Origin: UBA11524 sp051886675
Lineage (GTDB): Bacteria; Bacillota; Clostridia; Christensenellales; Aristaeellaceae
DNA length: 64,000 nucleotides
Direction of reading: 5' to 3'
Assembly (NCBI GenBank): GCA_051886675.1
Contig: JBJEYH010000203.1
Coordinates: forward strand, 1 to 64,000
Shown here piece by piece: positions 24,535 to 32,380 of this stretch. The position numbers and the translations under genes were made by a program. The stretch's first letter is position 1. Each line of letters opens with the position of its first letter. The notes under the pieces were generated by a model. That model ran no database searches and was not told the DNA's origin. It saw only the letters and a program-made list of their open reading frames with translations.

Positions 24535-25929
24535 ATGCTCAGCTATGACAGGAAGCAGAACCTGCTCATGCAGTCCAAGTACCGGTATGAGCTGCAGGAT
24601 GTGCAGGAGCCCAATCTTTATCGGGAAATCTACGATTATCATTCCATTCCCAAGGTCGCCTTCAACATGCGTCACGTGCCTGAGGACATGCCGGACGAAA
24701 TCTGGATGACCGACACCACCTTCCGCGACGGACAGCAGTCCGTCAGCCCGTTCACGGTGGAGCAGATTGTGCATCTGTTCAAGCTGATGCACCGGCTGGG
24801 CGGCCCCAAGGGTCTGGTGCGGCAGAGCGAGTTCTTCGTCTACACGGAGAAGGACAAGGCTGCCCTCCACGCCTGCCAGGATCTGGGCTTTGAGTTCCCG
24901 GAGATCACCACCTGGATCCGCGCCAACGAGAAGGACTTCGAGCTGGTCAAGCAGGCCGGCGTCAAGGAAACCGGCGTGCTGGTATCCTGCTCGGACTACC
25001 ACATCTTCAACAAGATGCACCTGACCCGCAGCCAGGCCATGGACAAGTACCTGGGCATCGTCAAGGCCGCGCTGGATCGGGGGATCAAGCCCCGCTGCCA
25101 CTTTGAGGACATCACCCGCGCGGACTTCTACGGCTTCGTGCTGCCCTTCGCGGAGAAGCTGATGGATCTGTCGGAGGAGTCCGGCATCCCCATCAAGATC
25201 CGCGCCTGCGACACCATGGGCTTCGGCGTGCACTACTACGGCGCGGCGCTGCCCCGCTCCGTCCCGGGCATCATCTACGGCCTGCACCACTACGCCCAGG
25301 TGCCCTCCGAGCAGCTGGAGTGGCATGGCCACAATGACTTCTACAAGGTGGTGTCCAACGCGGGCACGGCCTGGATGTACGGCTGCTCGTCGGTGAACTG
25401 CTCGCTGCTGGGTCTGGGCGAGCGCACGGGCAACTGCCCGCTGGAGGCCATGGCGGTGGAATACGCGTCCCTGCGCGGCACCCTGGACGGCATGGATCTG
25501 ACCGCGGTGACGGAGATCGCCGACTACATGGAGCGCAACATCGGCCTGGAGATCAGCCCCCGTCAGCCCTTCGTGGGCCGTCACTTCAACGTGACCCGGG
25601 CGGGCATTCACGCCGACGGCCTGCTCAAGGACGAGGAAATCTACAACATTTTCGACACGGCGGCGCTGTTCAACCGTCCGGCGCTGGTGGCGGTGGACGC
25701 GACCAGCGGTCTGGCGGGCGTGGCCCACTGGCTGAACAGCTACTTCCGCCTGACGGGGGATCAGGTCGTCTCCAAGAACGACCCGATCGTGCATTATGTC
25801 CGCGAAAAGGTGGACGAGCTGTACGCTCAGGGCCGCAACACCGTCATGGGCGACGAGGAGCTGGAGCTGCTGGTGCGCGACGCGGACTGGGATCGCTACG
25901 AGCGGCTGCTGTTCCACAAGAGCCACTGA
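24535..25929 (+). CDS. HMGL-like condensing enzyme: Re-citrate synthase or 2-isopropylmalate/homocitrate synthase type
   Basis: 464 residues of the DRE-TIM metallolyase family. The catalytic DTTFRDGQQ is at about 60-68 and the metal-binding HGHND at about 264-268. GIHADGLLKDEEIYNIFD (about 357-374) is the subfamily's downstream block. It lacks the C-terminal leucine-binding domain of LeuA. Anaerobic Clostridia use a protein of this subfamily (Clostridium kluyveri CKL_0973 is the characterised case) as Re-face citrate synthase, and annotators often label relatives isopropylmalate synthase. No si-citrate synthase or leuBCD is in the window to decide. GGAGG precedes the ATG. Second gene of the aminotransferase operon. 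Confidence 0.8.
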   Translation: MLSYDRKQNLLMQSKYRYELQDVQEPNLYREIYDYHSIPKVAFNMRHVPEDMPDEIWMTDTTFRDGQQSVSPFTVEQIVHLFKLMHRLGGPKGLVRQSEFFVYTEKDKAALHACQDLGFEFPEITTWIRANEKDFELVKQAGVKETGVLVSCSDYHIFNKMHLTRSQAMDKYLGIVKAALDRGIKPRCHFEDITRADFYGFVLPFAEKLMDLSEESGIPIKIRACDTMGFGVHYYGAALPRSVPGIIYGLHHYAQVPSEQLEWHGHNDFYKVVSNAGTAWMYGCSSVNCSLLGLGERTGNCPLEAMAVEYASLRGTLDGMDLTAVTEIADYMERNIGLEISPRQPFVGRHFNVTRAGIHADGLLKDEEIYNIFDTAALFNRPALVAVDATSGLAGVAHWLNSYFRLTGDQVVSKNDPIVHYVREKVDELYAQGRNTVMGDEELELLVRDADWDRYERLLFHKSH

Positions 25930-25986
25930 GGCGGCGCATCCCCGCAGGGATCGGCCGAACCAAAGCATTCCGCCAAAAAAACAACA

Positions 25987-26024
25987 GGGGCGTCTGCGAC
26001 TGATATCGCGGACGTCCCTTTTTT
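25987..26024 (+). terminator. Terminator of the aminotransferase operon
   Basis: GGGGCGTCTGCGA (25987-25999) pairs with TCGCGGACGTCCC (26006-26018) with two G-U pairs, then six T residues. Confidence 0.88.
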
Positions 26025-26203
26025 GTCGCCGCACCCCCGCCATTTCCGGCAGCCCCGGCGGGGGTGTCTGCGTTCCCTGAAGGCCCGGAGCGCGCGGCTG
26101 TCCGCGCCCTCCCGAAGGCGCCTGCCCCCTTCATGCGCCCGGCGGCCCGTGATCGGCGCGGCGGCAGGTCAGGGGCAGAAGCGCGCATCCTCCGGGCTGC
26201 GCA

Positions 26204-27013
26204 TCATTCGGCCTCCACCCGGGTGATCGAGCCGCACGCCTGGCAGTGCCACAGCCCGGGCTCCAGATTGTCCCACGGGTTGTCCTTCCCGGGAATGCTG
26301 CAGCGCTCGCAGGCGCTGAGGATCCCCTGCAGCGTCAGGCGTTCGCTCTGGTACACGATGACGTAAGCCTGATCCGTATACTGCACGGCCACGGCCAGGC
26401 ATTCATCCGTCCCATGGTCGAAGCTGGCAACGATGTTCCGGGGCTCGTCGAACCGCCCGGGGACGGCCTCCGTCCGCAGGCCGATGTACAGCTGGTTCAG
26501 GTCCTCGTACTCGCAGGAGAGAAGATAGTCGTAGACCCAGCCCTCCGGATAGCACATCGGGCACGGCGCAAACAGGTCCTCCAGCCCCCAGAAGCCGATG
26601 GCGAAAACATTGCAGTTCACGGTCGCGTCCGGATCGCACGAGGGCGAGCAGTGCACCAGGCTGGTCGGCATCTCCTCCAGCGGCACCGTGTCGAGCTGCA
26701 GCCACAGATCCATAAACGAGCCGATGTCCCTGATCCAGAGCTTGCTCTCCTCGTTCACGCAGCCCGAGCGCGGCACGTCCCGGACGTATCCCTTTTCCAC
26801 GAGCCAGGGCAGCAGCTCGTCGAAAATCCGGTCGGTATGCGCATCCTCCAGGGTGCTCAGCAGATCCCCGGTCAGCTCACCGTCGGGGATTTCGTCCATG
26901 GACAGCTCGTCATACACGCTGGCGTCGAACTGCGACAGATCCGTGTCCGCCAGGGCGGGGACGCTGCACCCGAGCGCAAGGACAGCCAGCATCAGGCAGA
27001 ATTTCTTCATCAT
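26204..27013 (-). CDS. Exported cysteine-containing protein of unknown function
   Basis: 269 residues. The start MMKKFCLMLAVLALGCSVPALA is a signal peptide; the C in LGCS could mark a lipobox-like site, but the spacing favours ordinary cleavage after ALA. The mature part has several CxxC-type pairs: SPSCDPD, APCPMCYPEG (about 150-159), and at the C-terminus CERCSIPGKDN and WHCQACGSITRV, which looks like a small zinc ribbon. No enzyme motif is visible. A second ATG lies one codon in; GAAAGGAG precedes both. The neighbour at 27337-28005 is another exported cysteine-rich protein in the same orientation, so the two may work together. Confidence 0.7.
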   Translation of the reverse strand: MMKKFCLMLAVLALGCSVPALADTDLSQFDASVYDELSMDEIPDGELTGDLLSTLEDAHTDRIFDELLPWLVEKGYVRDVPRSGCVNEESKLWIRDIGSFMDLWLQLDTVPLEEMPTSLVHCSPSCDPDATVNCNVFAIGFWGLEDLFAPCPMCYPEGWVYDYLLSCEYEDLNQLYIGLRTEAVPGRFDEPRNIVASFDHGTDECLAVAVQYTDQAYVIVYQSERLTLQGILSACERCSIPGKDNPWDNLEPGLWHCQACGSITRVEAE

Positions 27014-27336
27014 GAGGCTCCTTTCTCACAGGGCATCCGTGTGTGGGGCCGTCTGCCGGGGACGTCCCGACAGCGGCAATGACAGGATATCACATCGGCG
27101 GAAGTTCTTGCATCCCCCGCGAAGGCCCGCTGCCCCCTCGGAAGCCGTTTGCATGCGCCGTCGCGGGCATGCCGGCGGCCGCCGTCGCCCCCTGGGACGC
27201 CCCCTCGCGAAAGGGAGTCTGCGGCGGCTCCGCAGTCCCGCGCCCGACAGGCACGGTCTGGACGCTTCGGCGCTGAACGCGGAAAATGCCTGCGAACCGT
27301 TTCCGATCCGCAGGCTCCCGGGACGCAGGGCCAGGC
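27014..27336. other. Gap between the two exported cysteine-rich genes
   Basis: No gene seen. It contains the terminator at 27283-27315 and, nearer 27013, the ribosome binding site GAAAGGAG of the following gene. A TATCCT box near 27085 could be a -10, but no good -35 accompanies it. Confidence 0.5.
27283..27315 (-). terminator. Terminator of the CxxCxGxG protein gene
   Basis: GCCTGCGAACC (27288-27298) pairs with GATCCGCAGGC (27305-27315) with two G-U pairs, and an A run at 27283-27286 gives the minus-strand U tract. Confidence 0.65.
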
Positions 27337-28005
27337 TCAGTTGCCCATGATGCCGTCGCCGCCGCAGGCAGGACACTTTCCGTCGCCCTCGCAGGTCCGG
27401 CAGCGATCGCCCCAGATGCTGCCCTTCAACGCTTCGAACCTGCCGTCGCCGCCGCAGCCGGGGCACTTGCCCTTGTAGCACATGTAGCACGGGTAGGTAT
27501 TGTCGGCGGATCCGCTGACGATGTCGAAGGGGTTCACGCTCAGCGCCAGACCCTGGTGCTGACAGTACGGGCATTGCGCGCCCTCGCAGGCCGCGTACTG
27601 ATAGGAAAAGGACACGAAATACACATGCAGGCCCGAGGTCAGGCTGGCGTACTCGCTGCGGTCATGCAGCAGCGTCTTCACGGTGAAATTGTAGGGCGTC
27701 TTGGACAGCGGCTGCAGAATGCAGCTGTTCGCGACAGCCTCGTTGACGTTGATGTAGCAAAGCTCCAGACCATTGGCGTCGGTCAAAACCATGACGGCGT
27801 TCTCCATGCCGAGCAGGTCATAGGCCGTGTTGAGGTTCGCAATGCATCCCTGCACATACAGCTTCTGGCCTTCCCAGTGATAGCCATGGATCTGGTAGAC
27901 GATATTCTCCCCCACCATATCCTCAGCAGAAGCGGCCAGCGCGGACACGGGAAGCATCATCGTCAGGAGCATCAGGCTCAGGATCAGAGACGTCAGCTTC
28001 TTCAT
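27337..28005 (-). CDS. Exported protein with DnaJ-type CxxCxGxG zinc motifs
   Basis: 222 residues. The signal peptide is MKKLTSLILSLMLLTMMLPVSALA. The middle, about 35-150, is a beta-rich domain with no family I can name. The C-terminal 75 residues contain a cysteine array: CPYCQHQG, CYMCYKGKCPGCGGDGR and CRTCEGDGKCPACGGDG, the repeated CxxCxGxG pattern of DnaJ-type zinc fingers. No J domain is present and the protein is exported, which is unusual for this motif; it may bind zinc or hold redox-active thiols outside the cell. Start at 28005 after GGAGGTGCTTGTG; an ATG three codons up lies within the SD region. Confidence 0.78.
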   Translation of the reverse strand: MKKLTSLILSLMLLTMMLPVSALAASAEDMVGENIVYQIHGYHWEGQKLYVQGCIANLNTAYDLLGMENAVMVLTDANGLELCYINVNEAVANSCILQPLSKTPYNFTVKTLLHDRSEYASLTSGLHVYFVSFSYQYAACEGAQCPYCQHQGLALSVNPFDIVSGSADNTYPCYMCYKGKCPGCGGDGRFEALKGSIWGDRCRTCEGDGKCPACGGDGIMGN

Positions 28006-28193
28006 CACAAGCACCTCCGAATGGATCTGTCATGGCTGCGCGGGGAACGCCGCCGTCCTGCTGACGGCTGTGCTTTCCGGCGCTTCTTCCTTCCGACACG
28101 CTGATCATACAGCATGCGGGGCGGCCGTTTTTCCGTGCGTTTCCAGCCTGACCGCGATACGGCCGGATGCGCGGAATTTTTTCGCGGAGCCCC

Positions 28194-28224
28194 TTGACTC
28201 GTCCCCTCGGGCAGGGTTTATCAT
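28194..28224 (+). promoter_or_regulatory. MerR-type promoter with 19-bp spacer and dyad
   Basis: TTGACT (28194-28199) and TATCAT (28219-28224) are separated by 19 bp, the stretched spacing typical of promoters that MerR-family activators distort. A short dyad, CCCT-CGGGC-AGGG (28204-28216), sits in the spacer. This fits autoregulation of the MerR gene that follows. Confidence 0.65.
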
Positions 28225-28277
28225 CAGAATTGCTTCGAAGCGGCACCCTCATCAACACGCACTGGAGGAATGAACGA

Positions 28278-29078
28278 ATGCTGTCCATCGGCCAGTTTTC
28301 CCGCGCCTGCCACGTCAGCGTCAAAACCCTGCGGCATTATGAAAAGATCGGCCTGCTCCTGCCCACCCGGGTGGACGAATGGACAGGCTACCGCTATTAT
28401 GACGAGGGGCTCATCGACGCCATGCTGCTCATTCAGCGGCTGAAGCGCTACGGCTTTCCGCTGGTGGCCATCGGGCAGATCCTGGCCAATCCCGCCGCGG
28501 GGCCGGAAGCCCTGCGCCGTCAGCGGCAGGTGCTTGCCAGCCAGCTGGCGCAGCAGACCCTCGTCCTCCGGGAGCTTGACCGGCACCTCGCCGCCATGGA
28601 AAGGACGGATGACATCATGGCCTATCAGCCCGAATACGACATCACCCTCCGGGAGGTTCCCGCCCGACCCATTATCAGCCGCCGTCAGCGCATGTCCGTG
28701 GAGGATTACGGCAGCGTCATCGGCCGCCTGTATGAGGAGGCTGCCCGGCAGCGCATCGCCCCGGACGGCCCGCCCATGACCATCTACCACAGCGAAGCCT
28801 TCGACCCCGAGGACACGGACATGGAGCTGGCGCTGCCGGTTCCCCGGCCGGAGGACGCGACCCGGATGCTCCCCGGCGGCCTGATGGCCGTCACCACCCA
28901 CAGGGGCTCCTACGCGCAGCTCCCGGAGGCCTACGGCGCCATGGCCCGGTGGATCGCCTCGCAGAACCTGGAGCCCGACGGCGCGCCCTTCGAGATCTAC
29001 CGCCAGGGCCCGGGCCAGGGGGATCCCCAGGACTGGCAGACGGATATCTGCTTCCCCGTCCGCCGCAAGAACCCGTAA
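28278..29078 (+). CDS. MerR-family regulator with GyrI-like effector domain
   Basis: 266 residues. The N-terminus (about 1-70) is a MerR winged helix (MLSIGQFSRACHVSVKTLRHYEKIGLL, cut here by the helix turn; then GYRYYDEG), followed by a coiled-coil region (about 75-115, QVLASQLAQQTLVLREL). The remaining 150 residues form a GyrI-like/BmrR-type small-molecule domain ending WQTDICFPVR. Such proteins sense drugs or other cations and activate promoters with long spacers. Start at 28278 after TGGAGGAATGAACGA. No efflux pump is adjacent; the divergent gene is the exported CxxCxGxG protein. Confidence 0.88.
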   Translation: MLSIGQFSRACHVSVKTLRHYEKIGLLLPTRVDEWTGYRYYDEGLIDAMLLIQRLKRYGFPLVAIGQILANPAAGPEALRRQRQVLASQLAQQTLVLRELDRHLAAMERTDDIMAYQPEYDITLREVPARPIISRRQRMSVEDYGSVIGRLYEEAARQRIAPDGPPMTIYHSEAFDPEDTDMELALPVPRPEDATRMLPGGLMAVTTHRGSYAQLPEAYGAMARWIASQNLEPDGAPFEIYRQGPGQGDPQDWQTDICFPVRRKNP

Positions 29079-29087
29079 GCCCTTCAG

Positions 29088-29120
29088 CCGCCGCGGCGTC
29101 GCGCACTGCCGCGGCGGTTT
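29088..29120 (+). terminator. Terminator of the MerR gene
   Basis: CCGCCGCGGC (29088-29097) pairs perfectly with GCCGCGGCGG (29108-29117), followed by TTT. Confidence 0.75.
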
Positions 29121-29129
29121 CTGTCGGAC

Positions 29130-29665
29130 ATGCCGCCCTGTGCGATGATGGCGGCAGCGGGACGGCAGCTGCCCGGCATCGTGACCGGGCCGGACATGCT
29201 CCCCGCGTTGATCCGGCGGCGCGCGGAGCGGGCGGAAAGCGGGGTCTGCCGCCCGGGTGAAGGGCGTCGCGGGCAGCATCGGCTTCGGGAAGGGCTGCGG
29301 TACTGGCATGCTATCGTCCGGCCCGGCGGATATGTGGCCGTGACGGGTTCCTCCCGGCTCACCGCGGAGCATCCCGCCGGGGGTGACCGGTTCAGGGCCG
29401 AAGCCGGCAGCCCCCCGGATTCCGTGGAGACGGGCGTCGGCGTCCCGCAGCAGGCGGGGTATGCGTTCGCGGGCTGCTTCGTGCTGCCGGAGACCTGCCG
29501 GACGGACAACGGCTTCATCCCCGGGCCATTGAGCGGATGGCGCGCAGGTATCCGCAGTGCGACACCATGAAGCAGTATGCAGCCGTGAACCGGCGCGAGG
29601 CGGAGCTGTTCCGGCAGTACAGTCACCACTGCGGATATGCGTTCTGCATCGGACGGGCGGGATAG
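29130..29665 (+). pseudogene. Decayed class I SAM-dependent methyltransferase
   Basis: An open frame at 29130-29570 carries pieces of a methyltransferase: GLRYWHAIVRPGGYVAVTGS (the motif after the SAM-binding strands) and FVLPETCRTDNGFIPGP. Just after that the match jumps frame near 29525-29535. The downstream frame reads EAELFRQYSHHCGYAFCIGR and stops at 29663-29665, the expected end of such proteins. The N-terminal SAM-binding glycine motif is missing or scrambled. I infer a frameshifted, 5'-degraded gene. It lies between the MerR terminator and tandem array B, a region that looks prone to rearrangement. Confidence 0.6.
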
Positions 29666-29699
29666 GGCGGGGATTCGCTTCTTTTGGAAGGTTTCCGTA

Positions 29700-30535
29700 C
29701 TTCTAATGCCACAAAGGGCGTGACTGTTTATGTCGCGCCCTTTCTGTTCAGCTGGCAGGGGTACAGGCCCGGCTTGCGGGATGATGCGCCCCGGGCAGGT
29801 GTTCCGCTTCTCACGGAAGCATTCCGCACTCCGCGCATCACAAAAGGGCGTGACCGTTTGTGTCACGCCCTTTTCGTTCGGCTGGCAGGGGTACAGAACC
29901 CGGCTTGCTGGATGATGTGCCCAGGGCAGGTGTTCCGCTTCTCATAGAAGCATTCCGCACTCCGCGCATCACAAAAGGGCGTGACCATTTGCGTCACGCC
30001 CTTTCTGTTCGGCCGGCAGGGGTGCAGGCTTGGTTTGCGGGATGATGCTCCCCCGGGCAGGGGCTTCACTTCTCCCAGAAGCATTCCGCACCCCGCGCAT
30101 CACAAAAGGGCGTGACCATCCGCGTCACGCCCTTTCTGTTCAGCTGGCAGGGGTACAGAACCCGGCTTGTGGGCCAACACGCCCCGGGCAGGGATACCGT
30201 TTCTCGCGGAAGCATTCCGTACTCCGCGCATCACAAAAGGGCGTGCCATCCGCGTCACGCCCTTTCTGTTCGGCTGGCAGGGGTGCAGGCTTGGTTTGCA
30301 GGCTAACGCGCCCCGGTCAGGTACGTCACTTCTCATAGAAGCATTCCGCACTCCGCGCATCACAAAAGGGCGTGACCATCCGCGTCGCGCCCTTTCTGTT
30401 CGGCTGGCAGGGGCACAGGCCCGGCTTGCGGGATGATGCGCCCCGGGCAGGGACTTTACTTCTCCCAGAAGCATTCCGCACTTCGCGCATCACAAAAGGG
30501 CGTGACCATCCGCGTCACGCCCTTTCCCTGTTCGG
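29700..30535. repeat. Tandem array B: seven hairpin units of about 130 bp
   Basis: Seven units, with AAAGGGCG ending at 29720, 29850, 29981, 30112, 30243, 30372 and 30502 (spacing 129-131 bp). Each unit has a stem AAAGGGCGTGAC / GTCACGCCCTTT of about 12 bp, AT-flanked on both sides, so it could terminate either strand. Constant blocks between stems include GGCTGGCAGGGGTACAG, GCCCCGGGCAGG and GAAGCATTCCGCACTCCGCG. Unit 1 and unit 5 are the most diverged in the stem. The last copy sits 60 bp from the stop of the minus-strand DUF2871 gene and may terminate it. Sequence is unrelated to arrays A and C. Confidence 0.92.
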
Positions 30536-30590
30536 CAGCCCCAGCCAGTCCCCCGGCAGGAAGATCCTTCCCCCCGGCCGCCGATGCCCG

Positions 30591-31004
30591 TCAGTCCCGG
30601 GCAACCCTGCGCAGGGTCAGGAGCAGCAGCACCAGACCCACGCCCGTCAGGATATGCCCGATCCCCGCCACGCCGGAGATGGCCGCGGAGGCTCCCTTGC
30701 CCAGGGGCAGGCACAGCACCTGCGCCACGCCCCGCACCAGCAGCATCACCGACGTCAGCGGCACGCCGATGTTGTACGTCCACAGGAAGGCCCGGAAGGT
30801 TCGCTCCTTCCGCAGGTCGTACTGCCCGGCGAACAGCGCCACCACCAGGAATACCAGCATCCCCAGCAGGAACAGATGGGTATGCACCTTGCCCAGGGCC
30901 GTCACCCCGGTGAAGCCGCTGAATTTGGTGAACTCCCGGTAGAACACGCCTCCCGCCATGGCGGCCACGGCGTAGGCGAAGGACAGGGTGAGCATCTTCT
31001 TCAT
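30591..31004 (-). CDS. DUF2871-like small membrane protein
   Basis: 137 residues, four hydrophobic helices. The pattern ALGKVHTHLFLLGMLVFLVVALF (split by an HTH of histidines at about 40-44) and a FLWTYNIGVPLTSVMLL segment fit the DUF2871 family. The paired histidines in the membrane suggest metal or haem binding, but this is unproven. Its start overlaps the tail of the previous gene's SD region (GGAAGGAG), 6 nt after that gene's stop, so the two are translationally linked and under the same TetR operator. Confidence 0.75.
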   Translation of the reverse strand: MKKMLTLSFAYAVAAMAGGVFYREFTKFSGFTGVTALGKVHTHLFLLGMLVFLVVALFAGQYDLRKERTFRAFLWTYNIGVPLTSVMLLVRGVAQVLCLPLGKGASAAISGVAGIGHILTGVGLVLLLLTLRRVARD

Positions 31005-31010
31005 GGGGCG

Positions 31011-31670
31011 TTACTCCTTCCGCATGGCGTTGAAGCCGATCAGCACCGTCCAGACGTAGGCGCAGGTCTTTGGGATCATCAGCATGCCCACCGCCGGCGC
31101 CGCGTCGGCGAAGAGCACCACCGGAATGTAGCACGCGAAGCTCAGCACCACCGTCAGCCACAGGTGGCGGAAGGGCGCATCCTGCTTCTCCCTCGCGCTG
31201 CGGAAGAACAGCGCCACGATCACCGCTCCCAGGATGGCGAAGGGAATGTTGCGGTACACGCCCCAGCGCAGCGGCGCGTCCGGGCTGGTCCAGGCATTCT
31301 GGGGCATCAGGAACAGCAGCGCCCGGATGATCGCCAGCGCCCATACCGCCGCCGTCAGTGCCTTGCGGCCCTCCACCCGGTAGCGGCTGCGCCACACGTA
31401 GTACAGCAGCACGTAGAAGGCCGTCATCGTGACGGAGGTGATCAGCTTGCCCACGCCCAGGGCCGCCGTGTAATCCGCCAGACCCGTGGTGCACAGCGCC
31501 ACCGCCCGGGGAATCAGGTGGAACGCGTCGCCGCAGCTCAGCGTCACCGCCATCGCCCCGAAGAGCAGGTACTGCTTCCGTCCCCTGCTGCCCCGGATCA
31601 TCAGGATGCCCAGGGTGATCACCGTCACCAGATACACCGCGTCGAACAGCGTCTCGAATACCGCCTGCAT
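31011..31670 (-). CDS. Seven-helix integral membrane protein of unknown function
   Basis: 219 residues with about seven hydrophobic segments. Histidine and charged residues sit within or near helices (GDAFHLIPRAV about 47-57, FRHLWLTVV about 167-175). I do not recognise a named family. AAGGAGGAATTTCCCG precedes the ATG. A palindrome, ATGAAC-TTC-GTTCAT, lies 20 bp upstream and matches the one at the tetR promoter, so expression is probably repressed by the adjacent TetR protein. With the DUF2871 gene this forms a two-component membrane unit, perhaps a transporter or redox pair (inference). Confidence 0.75.
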   Translation of the reverse strand: MQAVFETLFDAVYLVTVITLGILMIRGSRGRKQYLLFGAMAVTLSCGDAFHLIPRAVALCTTGLADYTAALGVGKLITSVTMTAFYVLLYYVWRSRYRVEGRKALTAAVWALAIIRALLFLMPQNAWTSPDAPLRWGVYRNIPFAILGAVIVALFFRSAREKQDAPFRHLWLTVVLSFACYIPVVLFADAAPAVGMLMIPKTCAYVWTVLIGFNAMRKE

Positions 31671-31689
31671 CGGGAAATTCCTCCTTGAT

Positions 31690-31704
31690 ATGAACTTCGT
31701 TCAT
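31690..31704. promoter_or_regulatory. TetR operator upstream of the membrane-protein pair
   Basis: Perfect palindromic arms ATGAAC-TTC-GTTCAT. The same arms occur at 32326-32340. Confidence 0.75.
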
Positions 31705-31712
31705 GTTGCCGC

Positions 31713-31740
31713 AAAAAAACCTGCGCGGAGCATGCCGCGC
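31713..31740 (-). terminator. Terminator between tetR and the membrane pair
   Basis: GCGCGG (31723-31728) and CCGCGC (31735-31740) form a short stem; the plus-strand A run 31713-31719 is the minus-strand U tract. It separates tetR from the downstream pair, which keeps its own operator. Confidence 0.75.
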
Positions 31741-31741
31741 C

Positions 31742-32305
31742 TCACTTGCCGGCGAGAATCCTGCGCAGGGCCTCCGCCAGCGCACCGCAGTCCTCCGCCT
31801 GCTTCATCAGCAGCAGAAGGATGCTGTCCAGCGTCATGTCCGCCAGGGCTTCCTCCGTCAGCGGGGGCGCGAGCGCCGCATCCCGCACCGCCGGATCCGC
31901 CCGCAGCGCCGTCAGCAGCCCGGCCCGCATGTGGGCAAAGTGCCGCTCCATGACGCTTTGCGCCTCGCCCCGGCGGGCGCGGGCAATGGCGATGGAATGC
32001 TCCGTCAGAAAGTCCGGATAGGCCGCCGCCCCCCGATGGGCGCAGTCGTACAGCCGGCTCACATATTCCGGGAAGGACGTCCCCTCCGGACACCGCCCCA
32101 TGGGATGAAAGATATCCTGCCAGACGCTCTCCACCGTGGCGATGAGCAGCGCGTCCTTGTCGGCGTAGTAGTTGTACAGCGTGCCAAGCGCCACGCCGCA
32201 TTTGCCCGCCACGCTCCGCATGCTGACAGCCTGCAGCCCTTCCTCCGCCGCGATCTGCCGGCAGGCCTGCAGGATCTCCTCCTTCGTGGTGACGCCCGGA
32301 TTCAC
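31742..32305 (-). CDS. TetR-family transcriptional regulator
   Basis: 187 residues. The N-terminal HTH (about 7-52) reads TTKEEILQACRQIAAEEGLQ, then VSMRSVAGKCGVALGTLYNY, the classical TetR DNA-binding pattern; the rest is the helical ligand-binding domain. A GTG start at 32305 follows GGGAGGGG with 7-nt spacing. Its promoter is a perfect consensus whose -10 overlaps the palindrome ATGAAC-ACT-GTTCAT, so it should repress itself. The same palindrome precedes the membrane-protein pair downstream, identifying the likely target. The inducer is unknown. Confidence 0.9.
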   Translation of the reverse strand: MNPGVTTKEEILQACRQIAAEEGLQAVSMRSVAGKCGVALGTLYNYYADKDALLIATVESVWQDIFHPMGRCPEGTSFPEYVSRLYDCAHRGAAAYPDFLTEHSIAIARARRGEAQSVMERHFAHMRAGLLTALRADPAVRDAALAPPLTEEALADMTLDSILLLLMKQAEDCGALAEALRRILAGK

Positions 32306-32325
32306 GCCGCTATCCCCTCCCGAAC

Positions 32326-32340
32326 ATGAACACTGTTCAT
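32326..32340. promoter_or_regulatory. TetR operator at the tetR promoter
   Basis: ATGAAC-ACT-GTTCAT, overlapping the -10 box at 32339-32344. Confidence 0.8.
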
Positions 32341-32367
32341 TATATGCGCTCCCCGCCGTCCTGTCAA
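32339..32367 (-). promoter_or_regulatory. Consensus promoter of tetR
   Basis: Minus strand TTGACA (32362-32367), 17-bp spacer, TATAAT (32339-32344). Confidence 0.9.
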
Positions 32368-32380
32368 GGGCGGGGGCGGA

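Noticed and set aside
29684..30535. A CRISPR array at arrays A, B or C
   Set aside because: Units are over 100 bp with no alternation of short repeats and unique spacers, and no cas gene is near.
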